In this document: positions 1 through 9,178 of the stretch, piece after piece | Position numbering within the stretch: the first letter of the stretch is position 1 | How the letters are laid out: every line of letters starts with the position of its first letter | Assembly: GCA_017964325.1 (NCBI GenBank) | Contig: JAGCSE010000023.1 | Location: 1-49,048, forward strand | Source: Victivallales bacterium | GTDB lineage: Bacteria > Verrucomicrobiota > Lentisphaeria > Oligosphaerales > Oligosphaeraceae | Direction of reading: 5' to 3' | DNA length: 49,048 bases | Translations under genes and position numbers: made by a program | The notes under the pieces: model-generated | Told to the model about the DNA's origin: nothing | Seen by the model: the letters and a program-made list of their open reading frames with translations, nothing else | The model's database searches: none

Positions 1-2766
1 CCAGTCAGGCAGTTTGGCGAAAACTTTCACATCTTCATTGGCGTCCAGTTTTTCGGCGAACTCACGCTCGATATCGGAATCATAGACGGTGTATTCATAG
101 ATCCCTTTGTTGGGCGTGGCGACCATATTCTGATTCAAATACCCCACAAGCTCTTCGCTTTCAAAGAGTTCTTGCGCCCAAATGCCGTCCGCCCCGTTGA
201 GCTTATGGTATTTGATGCCATCGACGATGAATTTCGCCATTACTTCTTTTATGATGGCGACCGCACCGTCGATGAACATCTGCGGATTCTTCCTGAAGTC
301 ATCAAGCCGTTTTGAATCAATGAGTATTCTCGCCAGAGAACGCCTTGTAAGATTTGTTTCGTTCTGAAGATAGCTGATGACATCCGGATAATCAAAGTCT
401 TGGAATGTGAACGGCAAGGTGTTGCCTTTCTCATCCGACACGGTGACACCCGCCTGCGTGACATTGATTTTCCCTTTGCCATAAATGTATTTGGGATAGG
501 TGACAACCAGTTTGGATTCGTCCATCAAAGCCTTTGCGCATTCGTCCACGAGTTTTTCAGGGTCGAAATTCACGCGGAACGTCGTCTTGTATTTGATGCG
601 TTCCCACAACGCCTTGAATTCCGGTGAGAGGAAACGCTCCTTATGCAGGCTGATGTGATGGGCGTTGTCTTTGTTCTTGATATTCAACGATCCCGCGATC
701 TTCTTCAAAACGGCATTGATCAGTTGTCGATGGGCGTTTTCCGCTTCTGGATAGACAATGGTGTCGTCACGCAACGCTTCCTTCAGCAAAGCCTGCACAG
801 TGCCCGTTGATGAAATGTAGCCATGGGATTTCAGGAAATCATAGATGTTCCGCGAATGCTCCAATCCAAGATATTCCATCTGTCCATCGGCGTTTTTAAT
901 CGTGATGTTTGCGAAGGAATGCTCCTCCACCTGCCCGAATTTGATGTCCTCTTCTTCCTCTATTTCCTTCTGAAGATTGTCCGCGAAATCCGAAAACGAT
1001 TCATTGGCCATGATGGTCAGCGTGTTGACATCAAGCCCCATGACTCGTTCATAGTCTTGATTGACGCATATACGGAGGCCGCGTCCGATCATTTGCCGCC
1101 GCCTCATGTCCGAAGAGATTTCATTCAACGTGCAGATTTGGAAGACGTTGGGATTGTCCCATCCTTCCTTCAATGCGGAATGGGAGAAGATGAATTTCAC
1201 AGGCGATTCGAATGACAGCAGCAACTTTTTGTCCTTCATGATCAGCTGGTAGCCGCGTTCAGCGTCCGCCTGCCCCGCCGCCGTGGATTCGTTGGTGTTG
1301 ACGGATACGCCTTTTTTGTCGATGGAGAAATAGCCGTCATGCACTTTCTCCGGCAATGTCGTGGTATCAACATCTTCAAACAGCGTATGATAGGACGGCT
1401 TGGCGATGGCCTGCCGATATTCCTCTTCAAACCATACGGCGTATTTACCCTTGCCTGGATTGCCTTTATCATCGTATGTCCGGTAGTTGGAGACACGGTC
1501 GATGAAGAAGAGCGTCAACACTTTGATGCCTCTGTTGCGCAGCTCCTTTTCTTTCTCCAAATGCTCTTCAATCGTCTTGCGAATCCGCAACCGTTTGATG
1601 TTGTCGTCATCGACACCGCCCAAGACTTTGTCCAGCCGCAACGGCTCCGCCTGATTCAAAAACAGAACATATTCATCGCCCGGTATGCAGCTGATGTCGT
1701 CCACGACATAGCCATCGTACATGCCGCGTTTGCCGGATTTCGTGAAAAGATTGTCGTTCCGTTTGACGGTCACTGTCTTTCTGGTCACGACGCCTTTCGC
1801 CAAGACGTCGATTTCCAGCCGCGCCGTGACCTCTCCGTTCTTGTTGCCGACGGATACCAATCGTATATACGCCTTGTTGTGGCTGTGCTCCACCTTCAGC
1901 CCAGCCACGACAATCTGCTTGACCAGTTTCTGGTCGATGGCATCGACGGAGTCCAACTTGTACATCATGCAGTAGCGGTCTTTCTTGCGGTGTGTCGCGG
2001 AATACCGCAACGTGCACAACGGATGGAGCAACGCCAATGCTTCTTTCGCTTTTTCCGTATTGTCAACGCTTTGCGGTTCATCGATGATGACGATTGGATT
2101 GCAGGAAGAAATGAAATCGATAGGCCGCCCAAGCATCTTGTCGTGGTAACGATGGATGATGTTTGCCTTTGATTCCTTGGAAGGCTCCGCCGCCACTTTG
2201 CGGAAGGCGTCGATGTTGATGATCATGATTTGGATGTTGCTGGAAACAGCGAAGTTGCGGACTTGGTTCAGCTTGTCTGAATCGTAGATGAAATAGTCGA
2301 ATGGCGTATTGTTGTACTGTGCTTTGAAATGGCTGCCCATCAGCTCCAGCGAACTGTAAACACCTTCCTTGATGGCGATGGACGGTACGACGATGATGAA
2401 TTTCGTGAAGCCGTAGAGCTTGTTCAATTCGAAAATCGTCCTTAGATAGACATACGTTTTGCCCGTGCCTGTTTCCATCCAAATACTGAAATTGCGCGTC
2501 TTCACGATGTCTTCCGGCGATTGTGCCAATCCGTTGCGTAACTGCACGGCATGGACATTCTCCAATATCTCTTCGTCGATGAGCTGCAAGGCATTGCCAT
2601 AGCCTTGCTCTGCGAAGCTTCCGCCCAGCGTTTGCTGCGGCAGTTGCTTCACAGTAAAATTGCTCTGACAGACATTCTGGCCTTGAAAGATGTCCGTTAT
2701 CGCTTGTATCGCATCCAGCTGGAACTGCTGGTTGGCATCGAATTTGAATTCTTTTATCTTAGCCAT
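1..2766 (-). CDS. res: Type III restriction enzyme Res subunit (3' end beyond window)
   Basis: ATP-dependent helicase-nuclease subunit of a type III restriction system; with Mod it translocates or slides on DNA and cuts near the recognition site. The 922 visible residues open with MAKIKEFKFD. Walker A METGTGKT lies near residues 97-104, the DEPQ box (a type III hallmark in place of DEAD) at 229-232, and a YSATHR motif follows. The C-terminal DSDIEREFAEKLD segment matches the start of the PD-(D/E)XK nuclease region, and the window ends in it at KLPDW, so the catalytic part is not seen. The ATG overlaps the stop of the upstream HEPN-like gene by 8 bases, which implies translational coupling. 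No frameshift is visible. Family assignment is secure; whether the nuclease is intact cannot be judged. Confidence 0.95.
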   Translation of the reverse strand, partial: MAKIKEFKFDANQQFQLDAIQAITDIFQGQNVCQSNFTVKQLPQQTLGGSFAEQGYGNALQLIDEEILENVHAVQLRNGLAQSPEDIVKTRNFSIWMETGTGKTYVYLRTIFELNKLYGFTKFIIVVPSIAIKEGVYSSLELMGSHFKAQYNNTPFDYFIYDSDKLNQVRNFAVSSNIQIMIINIDAFRKVAAEPSKESKANIIHRYHDKMLGRPIDFISSCNPIVIIDEPQSVDNTEKAKEALALLHPLCTLRYSATHRKKDRYCMMYKLDSVDAIDQKLVKQIVVAGLKVEHSHNKAYIRLVSVGNKNGEVTARLEIDVLAKGVVTRKTVTVKRNDNLFTKSGKRGMYDGYVVDDISCIPGDEYVLFLNQAEPLRLDKVLGGVDDDNIKRLRIRKTIEEHLEKEKELRNRGIKVLTLFFIDRVSNYRTYDDKGNPGKGKYAVWFEEEYRQAIAKPSYHTLFEDVDTTTLPEKVHDGYFSIDKKGVSVNTNESTAAGQADAERGYQLIMKDKKLLLSFESPVKFIFSHSALKEGWDNPNVFQICTLNEISSDMRRRQMIGRGLRICVNQDYERVMGLDVNTLTIMANESFSDFADNLQKEIEEEEDIKFGQVEEHSFANITIKNADGQMEYLGLEHSRNIYDFLKSHGYISSTGTVQALLKEALRDDTIVYPEAENAHRQLINAVLKKIAGSLNIKNKDNAHHISLHKERFLSPEFKALWERIKYKTTFRVNFDPEKLVDECAKALMDESKLVVTYPKYIYGKGKINVTQAGVTVSDEKGNTLPFTFQDFDYPDVISYLQNETNLTRRSLARILIDSKRLDDFRKNPQMFIDGAVAIIKEVMAKFIVDGIKYHKLNGADGIWAQELFESEELVGYLNQNMVATPNKGIYEYTVYDSDIEREFAEKLDANEDVKVFAKLPDW

Positions 2767-3409
2767 TTTCTTTCTCTCTTGCCTGTGAACGCTTTTTCAG
2801 CACAGCTGCTTTTATCTGTTCAGGCCAATCCGCATATTTATCTGCATCGCCATATAAAACATCTAGAATAATATGCAATGTAATTGCAGCTACACTGTGA
2901 CAATCTTTTTGTTCAAGAGTCTCTCGATTAGGGATATCAACCAAATCAGCTTCAAAATTATATATCCACCATGAATCTAAATTATCATAAATTTGAATTA
3001 CATTTAAAAGCAATGATATATCGTCTTGAGATAAACCTACAATCAGAACTGAAGAAAGTTCATGGACAATTTCATTACGACGTTTTTCAATTTGTTTTAT
3101 TTTCTCTACATCTGAATTACTTAGTATCTTTTCATTTTGATACCATTTCAGAGATGCATCGAATATATTCGTGTCCAAAGATCGTACTTCTTGTTTGTAT
3201 TCTATACTTTCTTTTCTAGATATTTTATTATTTTTAATTGAAATATCAAAACAAAAAAAACCACATAATCTATCGATAATCAAATCTTTTAATGATTCAA
3301 AAAACAGAATGAATAAAGCAGAATTTATAATATTTTGTTGAAGAATATCTTTGTTCACCAAATTGGTGAGTTGTCTTATAAATTCTTCTTGTGTATCTTG
3401 TATGGACAT
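2759..3409 (-). CDS. HEPN-like protein embedded in the type III R-M operon
   Basis: Protein of 216 residues, mostly helical and rich in K, E, N and I. It contains RRNEIVH in mid protein, which fits the R-x4-6-H signature of HEPN domains (RNases and toxin or antiphage accessory proteins). I do not recognise a closer family. The start is ATG at 3409 (MSIQDTQEE), chosen because GAGGAG lies at the right distance. A longer open frame up to 3547 only adds a repetitive SQVTPQVTP stretch. The 3' end overlaps res by 8 bases, so it is probably co-translated with it. The gene is clearly more AT-rich than res, suggesting separate acquisition. A role as an abortive-infection effector or a partner of Res is inference from context. 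Confidence 0.7.
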   Translation of the reverse strand: MSIQDTQEEFIRQLTNLVNKDILQQNIINSALFILFFESLKDLIIDRLCGFFCFDISIKNNKISRKESIEYKQEVRSLDTNIFDASLKWYQNEKILSNSDVEKIKQIEKRRNEIVHELSSVLIVGLSQDDISLLLNVIQIYDNLDSWWIYNFEADLVDIPNRETLEQKDCHSVAAITLHIILDVLYGDADKYADWPEQIKAAVLKKRSQAREKENG

Positions 3410-3441
3410 GTTTGCTCCTCTTTCAATAGAGTAAAACAGCA

Positions 3442-3490
3442 TTACTTGAGGGGTTACTTGAGGGGTTACTTGTGGGGTTACTTGTGAGGT
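3442..3490. repeat. 12-bp tandem repeat, in frame, encoding P-Q-V-T units
   Basis: About four copies of a 12-mer (GGTTACTTGAGG and variants) lie just upstream of the HEPN-like start. On the minus strand they read in frame as QVTP repeated. QVTP-type linkers are familiar from the C-terminal part of AlbA_2-type ATP-binding proteins, so this may be a relic of such a linker. It lies upstream of the best ribosome-binding site and is probably not translated as part of the HEPN-like protein. Confidence 0.75.
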
Positions 3491-3517
3491 CGGAGGTTCT
3501 TTTGAGGCTACTTGAAG

Positions 3518-3680
3518 GGTTACTTGTGAAGGTGTGGTTAACACCAACGGCTTATTCCTGTCACGAATAAGAGGTGGTTTTATAGGACTCTTTCCAGTTA
3601 CATGTCGGTTACACCACGGTTACATGTCGGTTACATATTAACACTGTGATAATAAGTAAGTTACATGGTTCTTTGTCGGT
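3518..3680. repeat. Direct duplication, copy 1 (partner 4080-4242)
   Basis: About 163 bases repeated almost identically 562 bases downstream. Both copies contain a 21-base palindrome (CTTATTC/GAATAAG arms; 3551-3571 here, 4113-4133 in the partner) and then GGTTACA-type repeats. A related 38-base spacer motif containing GATAATACGTAAGTTACATG recurs near 3640, 3710, 4205 and 4275. I see no gene in 3410-4378. Confidence 0.85.
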
Positions 3681-3745
3681 TACACCTCAGTTACACTACG
3701 GTTACACACTAAGACTATGATAATACGTAAGTTACATGATTATTT

Positions 3746-3844
3746 GGCGGTTACACCACGGTTACACGGCGGTTACACCACGGTTACACGGCGGTTACAC
3801 CACGGTTACACGGCGGTTACACCACGGTTACACGGCGGTTATAC
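3746..3844. repeat. 11-bp tandem array, first block
   Basis: Nine consecutive 11-base units alternating GGCGGTTACAC and CACGGTTACAC, all in one orientation. The period is about one helical turn. There are no spacers, so it is not a CRISPR array. All plus-strand open frames crossing it are repeat artefacts. A second block of the same unit lies at 4308-4384. Confidence 0.9.
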
Positions 3845-4079
3845 CACTTCTCTTCGAAAGCTTCCTTTCTTACAAATCACATAATCCTTTCTTACACTTC
3901 ATGTTATTATATATAAACAACTTAAAGTCATTTTCAAGTTTTTTCTTGCTTTTTCTTATCTTATATCCTTTTACATTGAATACAAGTTATTTATGGATGT
4001 TTTCAAGCTCCTTTTCTTTCTTACATCCTTTCTTACAATTCAATCTTTTACACAGCAAGTACTTACGGGTTACTTGAGG

Positions 4080-4242
4080 GGTTACTTGTGAAGGTGTGGT
4101 TAACACCAACGGCTTATTCCTGTCACGAATAAGAGGTGGTTTTTTGGGACTCTTTCCAGTTACATTGCGGTTACACCACGGTTACATGGCGGTTACATAC
4201 TAAGACTATGATAATACGTAAGTTACATGATTATTTGGCGGT
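4080..4242. repeat. Direct duplication, copy 2
   Basis: Near-identical partner of 3518-3680, with the same 21-base palindrome at 4113-4133 and the same run of GGTTACA motifs. The duplication indicates recombination or slippage in this intergenic region of the R-M locus. Confidence 0.85.
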
Positions 4243-4307
4243 TACACCACGGTTACATGGAAGTTACACACTAAGACTATGATAATACGTAAGTTACATG
4301 AGTATTT

Positions 4308-4384
4308 GGTGGTTACACCACGGTTACATGGCGGTTACACCACGGTTACATGGCGGTTACACCACGGTTACATGGCGGTCATGT
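4308..4384. repeat. 11-bp tandem array, second block, touching the AlbA_2 gene end
   Basis: Seven 11-base units (GGCGGTTACAC/CACGGTTACAT). The last unit runs over the stop codon (4379-4381) of the upstream AlbA_2-type gene, so the array begins exactly at the 3' end of that coding sequence and may have been seeded from it. Confidence 0.9.
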
Positions 4385-6112
4385 ATTCTGACATTTCCTT
4401 TTGCATGATGGATTATTTTTTTTGCATTCCTCCTGTCCTTTTTGCGTTAAACGCCATCCCAAAACTGTTCTATCATACCAAATCAATTTCTTTCGTCTGG
4501 CAAGAATAACAGACAGTAAATTATGAACTTTTTCATTCTTTTCCTTTTGTGACAACCTAGCAGATAAATGTTTCCCCAACAAAGAAATAATATCTGCGCG
4601 TCTAGCTTTTTTGTTCAGGCAGATAAACTCAAGAATCTTCTGCGTATAAAAAGCATCGTCAAAGCCTTTATTGCTTAAGTATTCAGGTATTGTCTCTGTT
4701 TGCGTTGCGATAGCCGCAGAGGGGAATACGCGAGGATACCTGCCTTCAATCAATTTCCTGCTCCGCAAGCCATCAGCCTCCTCCTTGGTGATGGGTTTTC
4801 TTTTTTGAAGCTTATCGAGCAGAATAATGTCGTTCAGATGCAAATCCGGCTGTCTCATTAGCAGATGGGTATAACGTTCGTCCAGAATTTTCCCGTATAA
4901 AGTCGCCATGACCATATTTTCTTCTATTTGGTATTCTGGCAAGGGCATAAAACGATTCTTCTGTTTCAAGAACATTCTTCGGATTCCAGAACCAATGGTG
5001 TCAATCATTTTCAATTCAGCCATTGCTTCGGTCAGCAGTTTGTTGGGATAGAAACGTGGTCGTTTATTGTCAAATAAGACATTTTCAATCGTTCCAGGAA
5101 GAAAATTACCTGCATTTGCGAAGACCACTCTGTCGGGACATTCCGAAACTGTGATAGAACTATTCAGAGAGTAATTTTGGTGAGCGATGCAATTATGAAG
5201 TGCCTCACGAAATACCCATTCATCATATTGGTTGATTTCAATAGGAAACAAGGTACCAGATGGAATGGTACGCAAGGTAAGATTGCGAATTTTAGCATAA
5301 ACTTTATCGACTGCCAGCAGAAATGGAGGACCAAAATGCTTGTAGTCAATATTGTTTTCTTCAGAATCCAATAGATTCCAAGTGATTTTGGCCACAGCCT
5401 CATGAAGAAAATGCGTCGATTCCGGTTTTCCAAGCAAAATGATGGCGGTACGGGTAATTTTTCCGTCAATAGCCAATTTGGCCTTGTTCAGGAATGTCAT
5501 ATCGTCCCATTCGGCAATTTCTGGAAAAAAAGCATCATCCTTGTGCTTATCGGAATATCGTTCTCTAGCTACCTTGACAGCTTCGTCATCCAAATCCTTA
5601 CGGGACGCCTCCAACAAGATTTCCGCCGACCAGTCTTTTCCAACGGTGCGATATATCTGCGCCGCCATTTCAGGAAGTTTTGACAATGGTTGCAATGATT
5701 CGCCAACACGTCCGTATGCCTTGCCATTAAAAGCGATAGGTTGTCGATAGGCTGCTTCTAGCTCTAGTACTACAACATTACAATTATTAATAATGCATTT
5801 GTAGAATTCCATGGATAATTCAGGACTGATTTGCGTATGCAACCATAAGCGAAGACTCTGATTACCGACTTTTGCTGTGTCTGGATCAAAATGAGTTCCA
5901 ACTATTCGATGCGTGGCGTCTTCAATACCCCAAATCAGATAACCATTAGGCTGATGTGCGGCACAGGCACAATTGGCAAGTGCTGATGCATACTTGCCAA
6001 TGCGCTCTGGATCGTCATTCCCATGTTTGAATTCAAACCATGTCTGCTCCGTAGGATAATCCAGCAGTTCCCTAACCAAAACCTCAAGCTCATGATTGGT
6101 ATATTTGCTCAT
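4379..6112 (-). CDS. AlbA_2/Schlafen-type ATP-binding protein (RecG-like family)
   Basis: 577 residues. The N-terminal AlbA_2 (Schlafen-like) domain shows TWFEFKHGNDDPERIGKYASALANCA, given here as the region around residues 22-47. In the middle FREALHNCIAHQNY and the VFANAGNFLPGT segment match the GHKL-type ATP-binding half usual in putative DNA-binding proteins annotated RecG-like. The C-terminus is a winged-helix-like tail. Such proteins occur often in R-M and other defence loci; their activity is mostly undefined. ATG at 6112 is preferred over the GTG at 6121 because AGGGAG, overlapping the mod stop codon, is 8 bases upstream. It lies 12 bases downstream of mod in the same operon. The gene is AT-rich relative to the metabolic genes of the window. 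Confidence 0.85.
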   Translation of the reverse strand: MSKYTNHELEVLVRELLDYPTEQTWFEFKHGNDDPERIGKYASALANCACAAHQPNGYLIWGIEDATHRIVGTHFDPDTAKVGNQSLRLWLHTQISPELSMEFYKCIINNCNVVVLELEAAYRQPIAFNGKAYGRVGESLQPLSKLPEMAAQIYRTVGKDWSAEILLEASRKDLDDEAVKVARERYSDKHKDDAFFPEIAEWDDMTFLNKAKLAIDGKITRTAIILLGKPESTHFLHEAVAKITWNLLDSEENNIDYKHFGPPFLLAVDKVYAKIRNLTLRTIPSGTLFPIEINQYDEWVFREALHNCIAHQNYSLNSSITVSECPDRVVFANAGNFLPGTIENVLFDNKRPRFYPNKLLTEAMAELKMIDTIGSGIRRMFLKQKNRFMPLPEYQIEENMVMATLYGKILDERYTHLLMRQPDLHLNDIILLDKLQKRKPITKEEADGLRSRKLIEGRYPRVFPSAAIATQTETIPEYLSNKGFDDAFYTQKILEFICLNKKARRADIISLLGKHLSARLSQKEKNEKVHNLLSVILARRKKLIWYDRTVLGWRLTQKGQEECKKNNPSCKRKCQNT

Positions 6113-6124
6113 GGTTTTCACTCC

Positions 6125-8002
6125 CTAAATCGTCTGGATGGATTTTTCGTCAAAGCCGTTCTGCTTGAGGATCTGCAAGGTGTTCGTCTTCGTGACGTCG
6201 TCGAAGCCGTTGTCGCGGAAGACGACCTGCATCGGCACGATGGGATCGTATTCAGTCTTGAATCCGACGATGGCCTCCGCCACGTCGATGGGAATCTTTT
6301 CGTCCAGGCAGATAGCCAACGCCCCTTCGCCGACGATATAGACGGTGTTGTCACCGACCTTTTTCTCTTCGATGGGCAACGTCAACGGCAGATTGCATTT
6401 CAGCAGGATTTCATATAGCAGATCCTGCGTGGTTCTGCCTGTCAAGACATTGTTGACAGCGGCGAACAGGTCTTCCGCAAGTTTTTCCGGATTCGGATTC
6501 CATGGGAGAAGGTTGCTCGTATCCAATTTGAAGACTTTGAAACCCATGTCTTGTGTTTGCGCAAGCAATGGTTTCTCTTCGCGAATCTTCTTCGCCGCAC
6601 GGCGAATCCGCTCCTTCCCGATTTCGCAGATATTCTTGTAACCAGCCTTCGCCGCTTCCGTATCGTCTGCGCATGGCTCCGGCAACTGCACCATGATGAA
6701 ATGACGATGTCCGCCATCCTCCGCATTCAACTGCATGACCGCATGGGCTAAAGTAGATGTTCCAGCAAAAAAATCTAAAACAATATCATTATTTTTGCTT
6801 GTTAATTGTAATGTACGAGCCAACAATCTTACAGGTTTTGGAAAATCAAAAACAGTTTTTTCGTCAAATAACAATTTAATCTCTTGAGTAGCCTCTTGTG
6901 TGTGGCCAACTTCTGAATTTGGCCACCATGTCCACAGATTCTTCCCTTGACGTTCAGATAAATATGTTTTCCTTCGTGGTACACTCTTCCCATCTGCACC
7001 AAACCAAAAACGTCCTTCAGCAACTTGTTGCAAATACAGCGGTTCAAGATTTTTCCAACAATGACCTGCAGGAGGCGTATATACTGCACCGCCAGGTGTT
7101 GTAATAGTGTACATTTGATTAGGACGATATCCTTGAGCAGTAAAATCTGAAGACACCCATGGGCCACGTGGATCATTGTCTGGATTCTTGAATGCTTTTC
7201 TATCCTCTTCAGATAAATCTAGCAAATTTAAAGCAGAATTGACATGATCGATATTTTTTGAAAACATCAATAAATATTCATGTCCTGCGCTTATTATTTT
7301 TCTTGCGTCTGGTGAAGTCCTTTTCTGCCATACAATATTCGCTACAAAGTTTTCCTCTCCAAACACTTCATTACAAAGCTTCTTCAGATTATCTTGTTCC
7401 GAATCATCAATGGAAATGAAAACAACACCATCATCAGAAAGAAGATTCTGCGCAAGAATCAGGCGTGGATACATCATATTGAGCCAGTCAGTATGATAAC
7501 GGCCGCTGGTTTCGGGATTGGCGCGGGTGGCGCGACCTTCATCATCGGTCTGTCTTGTAAGTTCTTTGTAGTTACCAATGGAATTACGATAGTTGTCAGG
7601 ATAAACAAAATCATGTCCTGTGTTGTAAGGCGGATCAAAGTAGATCATTTTAATGGAACTATGATAACCACCCTGCAAGAGTTTGAGCACTTCCAGGTTG
7701 TCGCCTTCAATGTAGAGGTTTTCGCTGTCGAACTTGCCAGGCGTCCCATCTGCGCCAACGCTTTCTTCCGAACATGGACGCAAGGTGCCCATGGACCGTT
7801 GACGGGCATACTGCCGTGCCGCCTCCTTGCCGTTCCATGTGAATTTATAGTATTCCTGACGGTTTTCGATTTCACCGCCCAGCAGCGACTTCAGCACGTT
7901 GAAATCAACCTTCCCCTCCGTCACCGCTTCAGGAAAAATCGCTTTCAACCGTGCGACATTCTCCGCCGTCAAATCCATGCTCATGCCATCCATTTTATTC
8001 AT
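6125..8002 (-). CDS. mod: Type III DNA methyltransferase Mod (beta class)
   Basis: 625 residues. DPPYNTG (motif IV) at about 123-129 precedes the SAM-binding FAGTST (motif I) at about 412-417, the order of beta-class N6-adenine methyltransferases. Mod recognises the target for both methylation and restriction. The specificity region between these motifs (about residues 170-415, nucleotides 7490-6750) is much more AT-rich than the flanking ends, as expected after exchange of the target-recognition domain. ATG at 8002 is used; M4, M7 and M9 are alternative starts and ribosome-binding signals are weak (AGAGAT). It sits 26 bases downstream of the coiled-coil protein gene and 12 upstream of the AlbA_2 gene. 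Confidence 0.95.
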   Translation of the reverse strand: MNKMDGMSMDLTAENVARLKAIFPEAVTEGKVDFNVLKSLLGGEIENRQEYYKFTWNGKEAARQYARQRSMGTLRPCSEESVGADGTPGKFDSENLYIEGDNLEVLKLLQGGYHSSIKMIYFDPPYNTGHDFVYPDNYRNSIGNYKELTRQTDDEGRATRANPETSGRYHTDWLNMMYPRLILAQNLLSDDGVVFISIDDSEQDNLKKLCNEVFGEENFVANIVWQKRTSPDARKIISAGHEYLLMFSKNIDHVNSALNLLDLSEEDRKAFKNPDNDPRGPWVSSDFTAQGYRPNQMYTITTPGGAVYTPPAGHCWKNLEPLYLQQVAEGRFWFGADGKSVPRRKTYLSERQGKNLWTWWPNSEVGHTQEATQEIKLLFDEKTVFDFPKPVRLLARTLQLTSKNNDIVLDFFAGTSTLAHAVMQLNAEDGGHRHFIMVQLPEPCADDTEAAKAGYKNICEIGKERIRRAAKKIREEKPLLAQTQDMGFKVFKLDTSNLLPWNPNPEKLAEDLFAAVNNVLTGRTTQDLLYEILLKCNLPLTLPIEEKKVGDNTVYIVGEGALAICLDEKIPIDVAEAIVGFKTEYDPIVPMQVVFRDNGFDDVTKTNTLQILKQNGFDEKSIQTI

Positions 8003-8028
8003 ATTATTTATCTCTATGGTACAGATTC

Positions 8029-9174
8029 TTACTTTTTAAGCGTATTTATCGCTTTTTGAACTACTTGTAATAGTTTTGTCATATTTTCTTGTTGCTTTGT
8101 ACCTTTAGGAAATAGATTGATTGTATCTTTTATAATTTTTTCAAGGTTATTTAAATCATCATTAATCATTTTTAATACGTCTTCTATATTTTTATCATCA
8201 TAATTAATTTCATTAACTATATCAATAAAACTTGTTTTTGTAGATTTTAAATGTACAAGATTGTTCCATCTCTTTACATTTGCATTAATGATATTTTCAT
8301 CATCTGATATTATAAGTCCATCATTATCTATAATACTATTTTTTAATATTAGATATAATCCATTAATCGCATGTAAATCTGCTTTGATCTGATATATTAT
8401 TTTTAAATTTTGTCTATCATTTGTGTAAGGATTACTTAATGAATCATATATTTTGCCTACTTCTGTATGTACATTTACTTGTGTATCCCAAATACTATCT
8501 CTTATTTTCTCATTTTCTTTTAAACTATTATTTCCCTTTGTTAATGCTTCATTAGCATTTTTTGTCGCATTATCTGCTTTGATTATAGCATCATCAGCTT
8601 GTTTTGTTGCATTATCTGCTTTGATTATAGCATCATCAGCTTGTTTTGTTGCATTATCTGCTTTGATTATAGCATCATCAGCCTGTTTTGATATTTCTGT
8701 CACTTGTTTTAATGCTGTTTCCGTTTGAGTAGCTGTTTTTTCAATTTTATCTAAATCTCTTTCATTGAAACGATGTTGGACAAAAGCCACTGTCAATGGA
8801 AAACCAATGCCAAAAATAGTAAGCATCGCAACTAAAATGGAAAAACTCTTATGGTAATCCTCTACAACTTCTTGACGTGAAACTAATGCCACTGCTTTTA
8901 TGATATTTTCAAAATCATCTTTTTTGATGACTGTATAATTTTTTAAAAAATCATCAATTTTCGGTGTTTGAACAGTTGCTGGATCAAGAATTACTTGTTT
9001 TTTCGTATTCTCATGGATAATGTTTATCAATTCTTGTATTGATTTTGGCTCTTGAGGTTTTGTGTTAGCCCAAAGCAAATATCCACCGACAAAAAATATA
9101 AGAGCAAAGATGATATTGAAATGATTCTTTTTAAACCATTCAATAATTACGTTATTTTTTTTTTCTTCATCCAT
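8029..9174 (-). CDS. Membrane-anchored coiled-coil protein with 14-residue repeats
   Basis: 381 residues, no recognised family. A transmembrane helix near residues 17-35 (FNIIFALIFFVGGYLLW) is followed by a linker and a second hydrophobic stretch (SILVAMLTIFGIGFPLTVAF). After these comes a long coiled coil containing three copies of ADNATKQADDAIIK. The C-terminus is polar and helical. This resembles the shape of a membrane-tethered sensor or scaffold. Start ATG 9174 has AAGGA about 8 bases upstream; the further upstream in-frame ATG at 9219 would lie inside the preceding gene. It lies between a DUF4391-like gene and mod. The low GC content suggests recent acquisition. Function unknown. Confidence 0.75.
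   Translation of the reverse strand: MDEEKKNNVIIEWFKKNHFNIIFALIFFVGGYLLWANTKPQEPKSIQELINIIHENTKKQVILDPATVQTPKIDDFLKNYTVIKKDDFENIIKAVALVSRQEVVEDYHKSFSILVAMLTIFGIGFPLTVAFVQHRFNERDLDKIEKTATQTETALKQVTEISKQADDAIIKADNATKQADDAIIKADNATKQADDAIIKADNATKNANEALTKGNNSLKENEKIRDSIWDTQVNVHTEVGKIYDSLSNPYTNDRQNLKIIYQIKADLHAINGLYLILKNSIIDNDGLIISDDENIINANVKRWNNLVHLKSTKTSFIDIVNEINYDDKNIEDVLKMINDDLNNLEKIIKDTINLFPKGTKQQENMTKLLQVVQKAINTLKK
8567..8692. repeat. Three in-frame 42-bp tandem repeats
   Basis: Units start at 8567, 8609 and 8651 and are almost identical. Each encodes 14 residues, so copy-number change would lengthen or shorten the coiled coil without a frameshift. Confidence 0.95.
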
Positions 9175-9178
9175 ATCA

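Noticed and set aside
1339..2172. Plus-strand open frame of 277 codons
   Set aside because: Shadow of res; no ribosome-binding site, and res motifs are on the other strand.
3736..4077. Plus-strand frame through the repeats
   Set aside because: Translates the 11-bp array into RLHHGYTAV-like repeats; no start signal and opposite to the operon.
3600..4384. CRISPR array
   Set aside because: Repeats are 11-12 bases and contiguous, with no unique spacers of constant length and no cas genes.
6113..6121. GTG start for the AlbA_2-type gene
   Set aside because: AGGGAG is correctly spaced for the ATG at 6112, not for the GTG.
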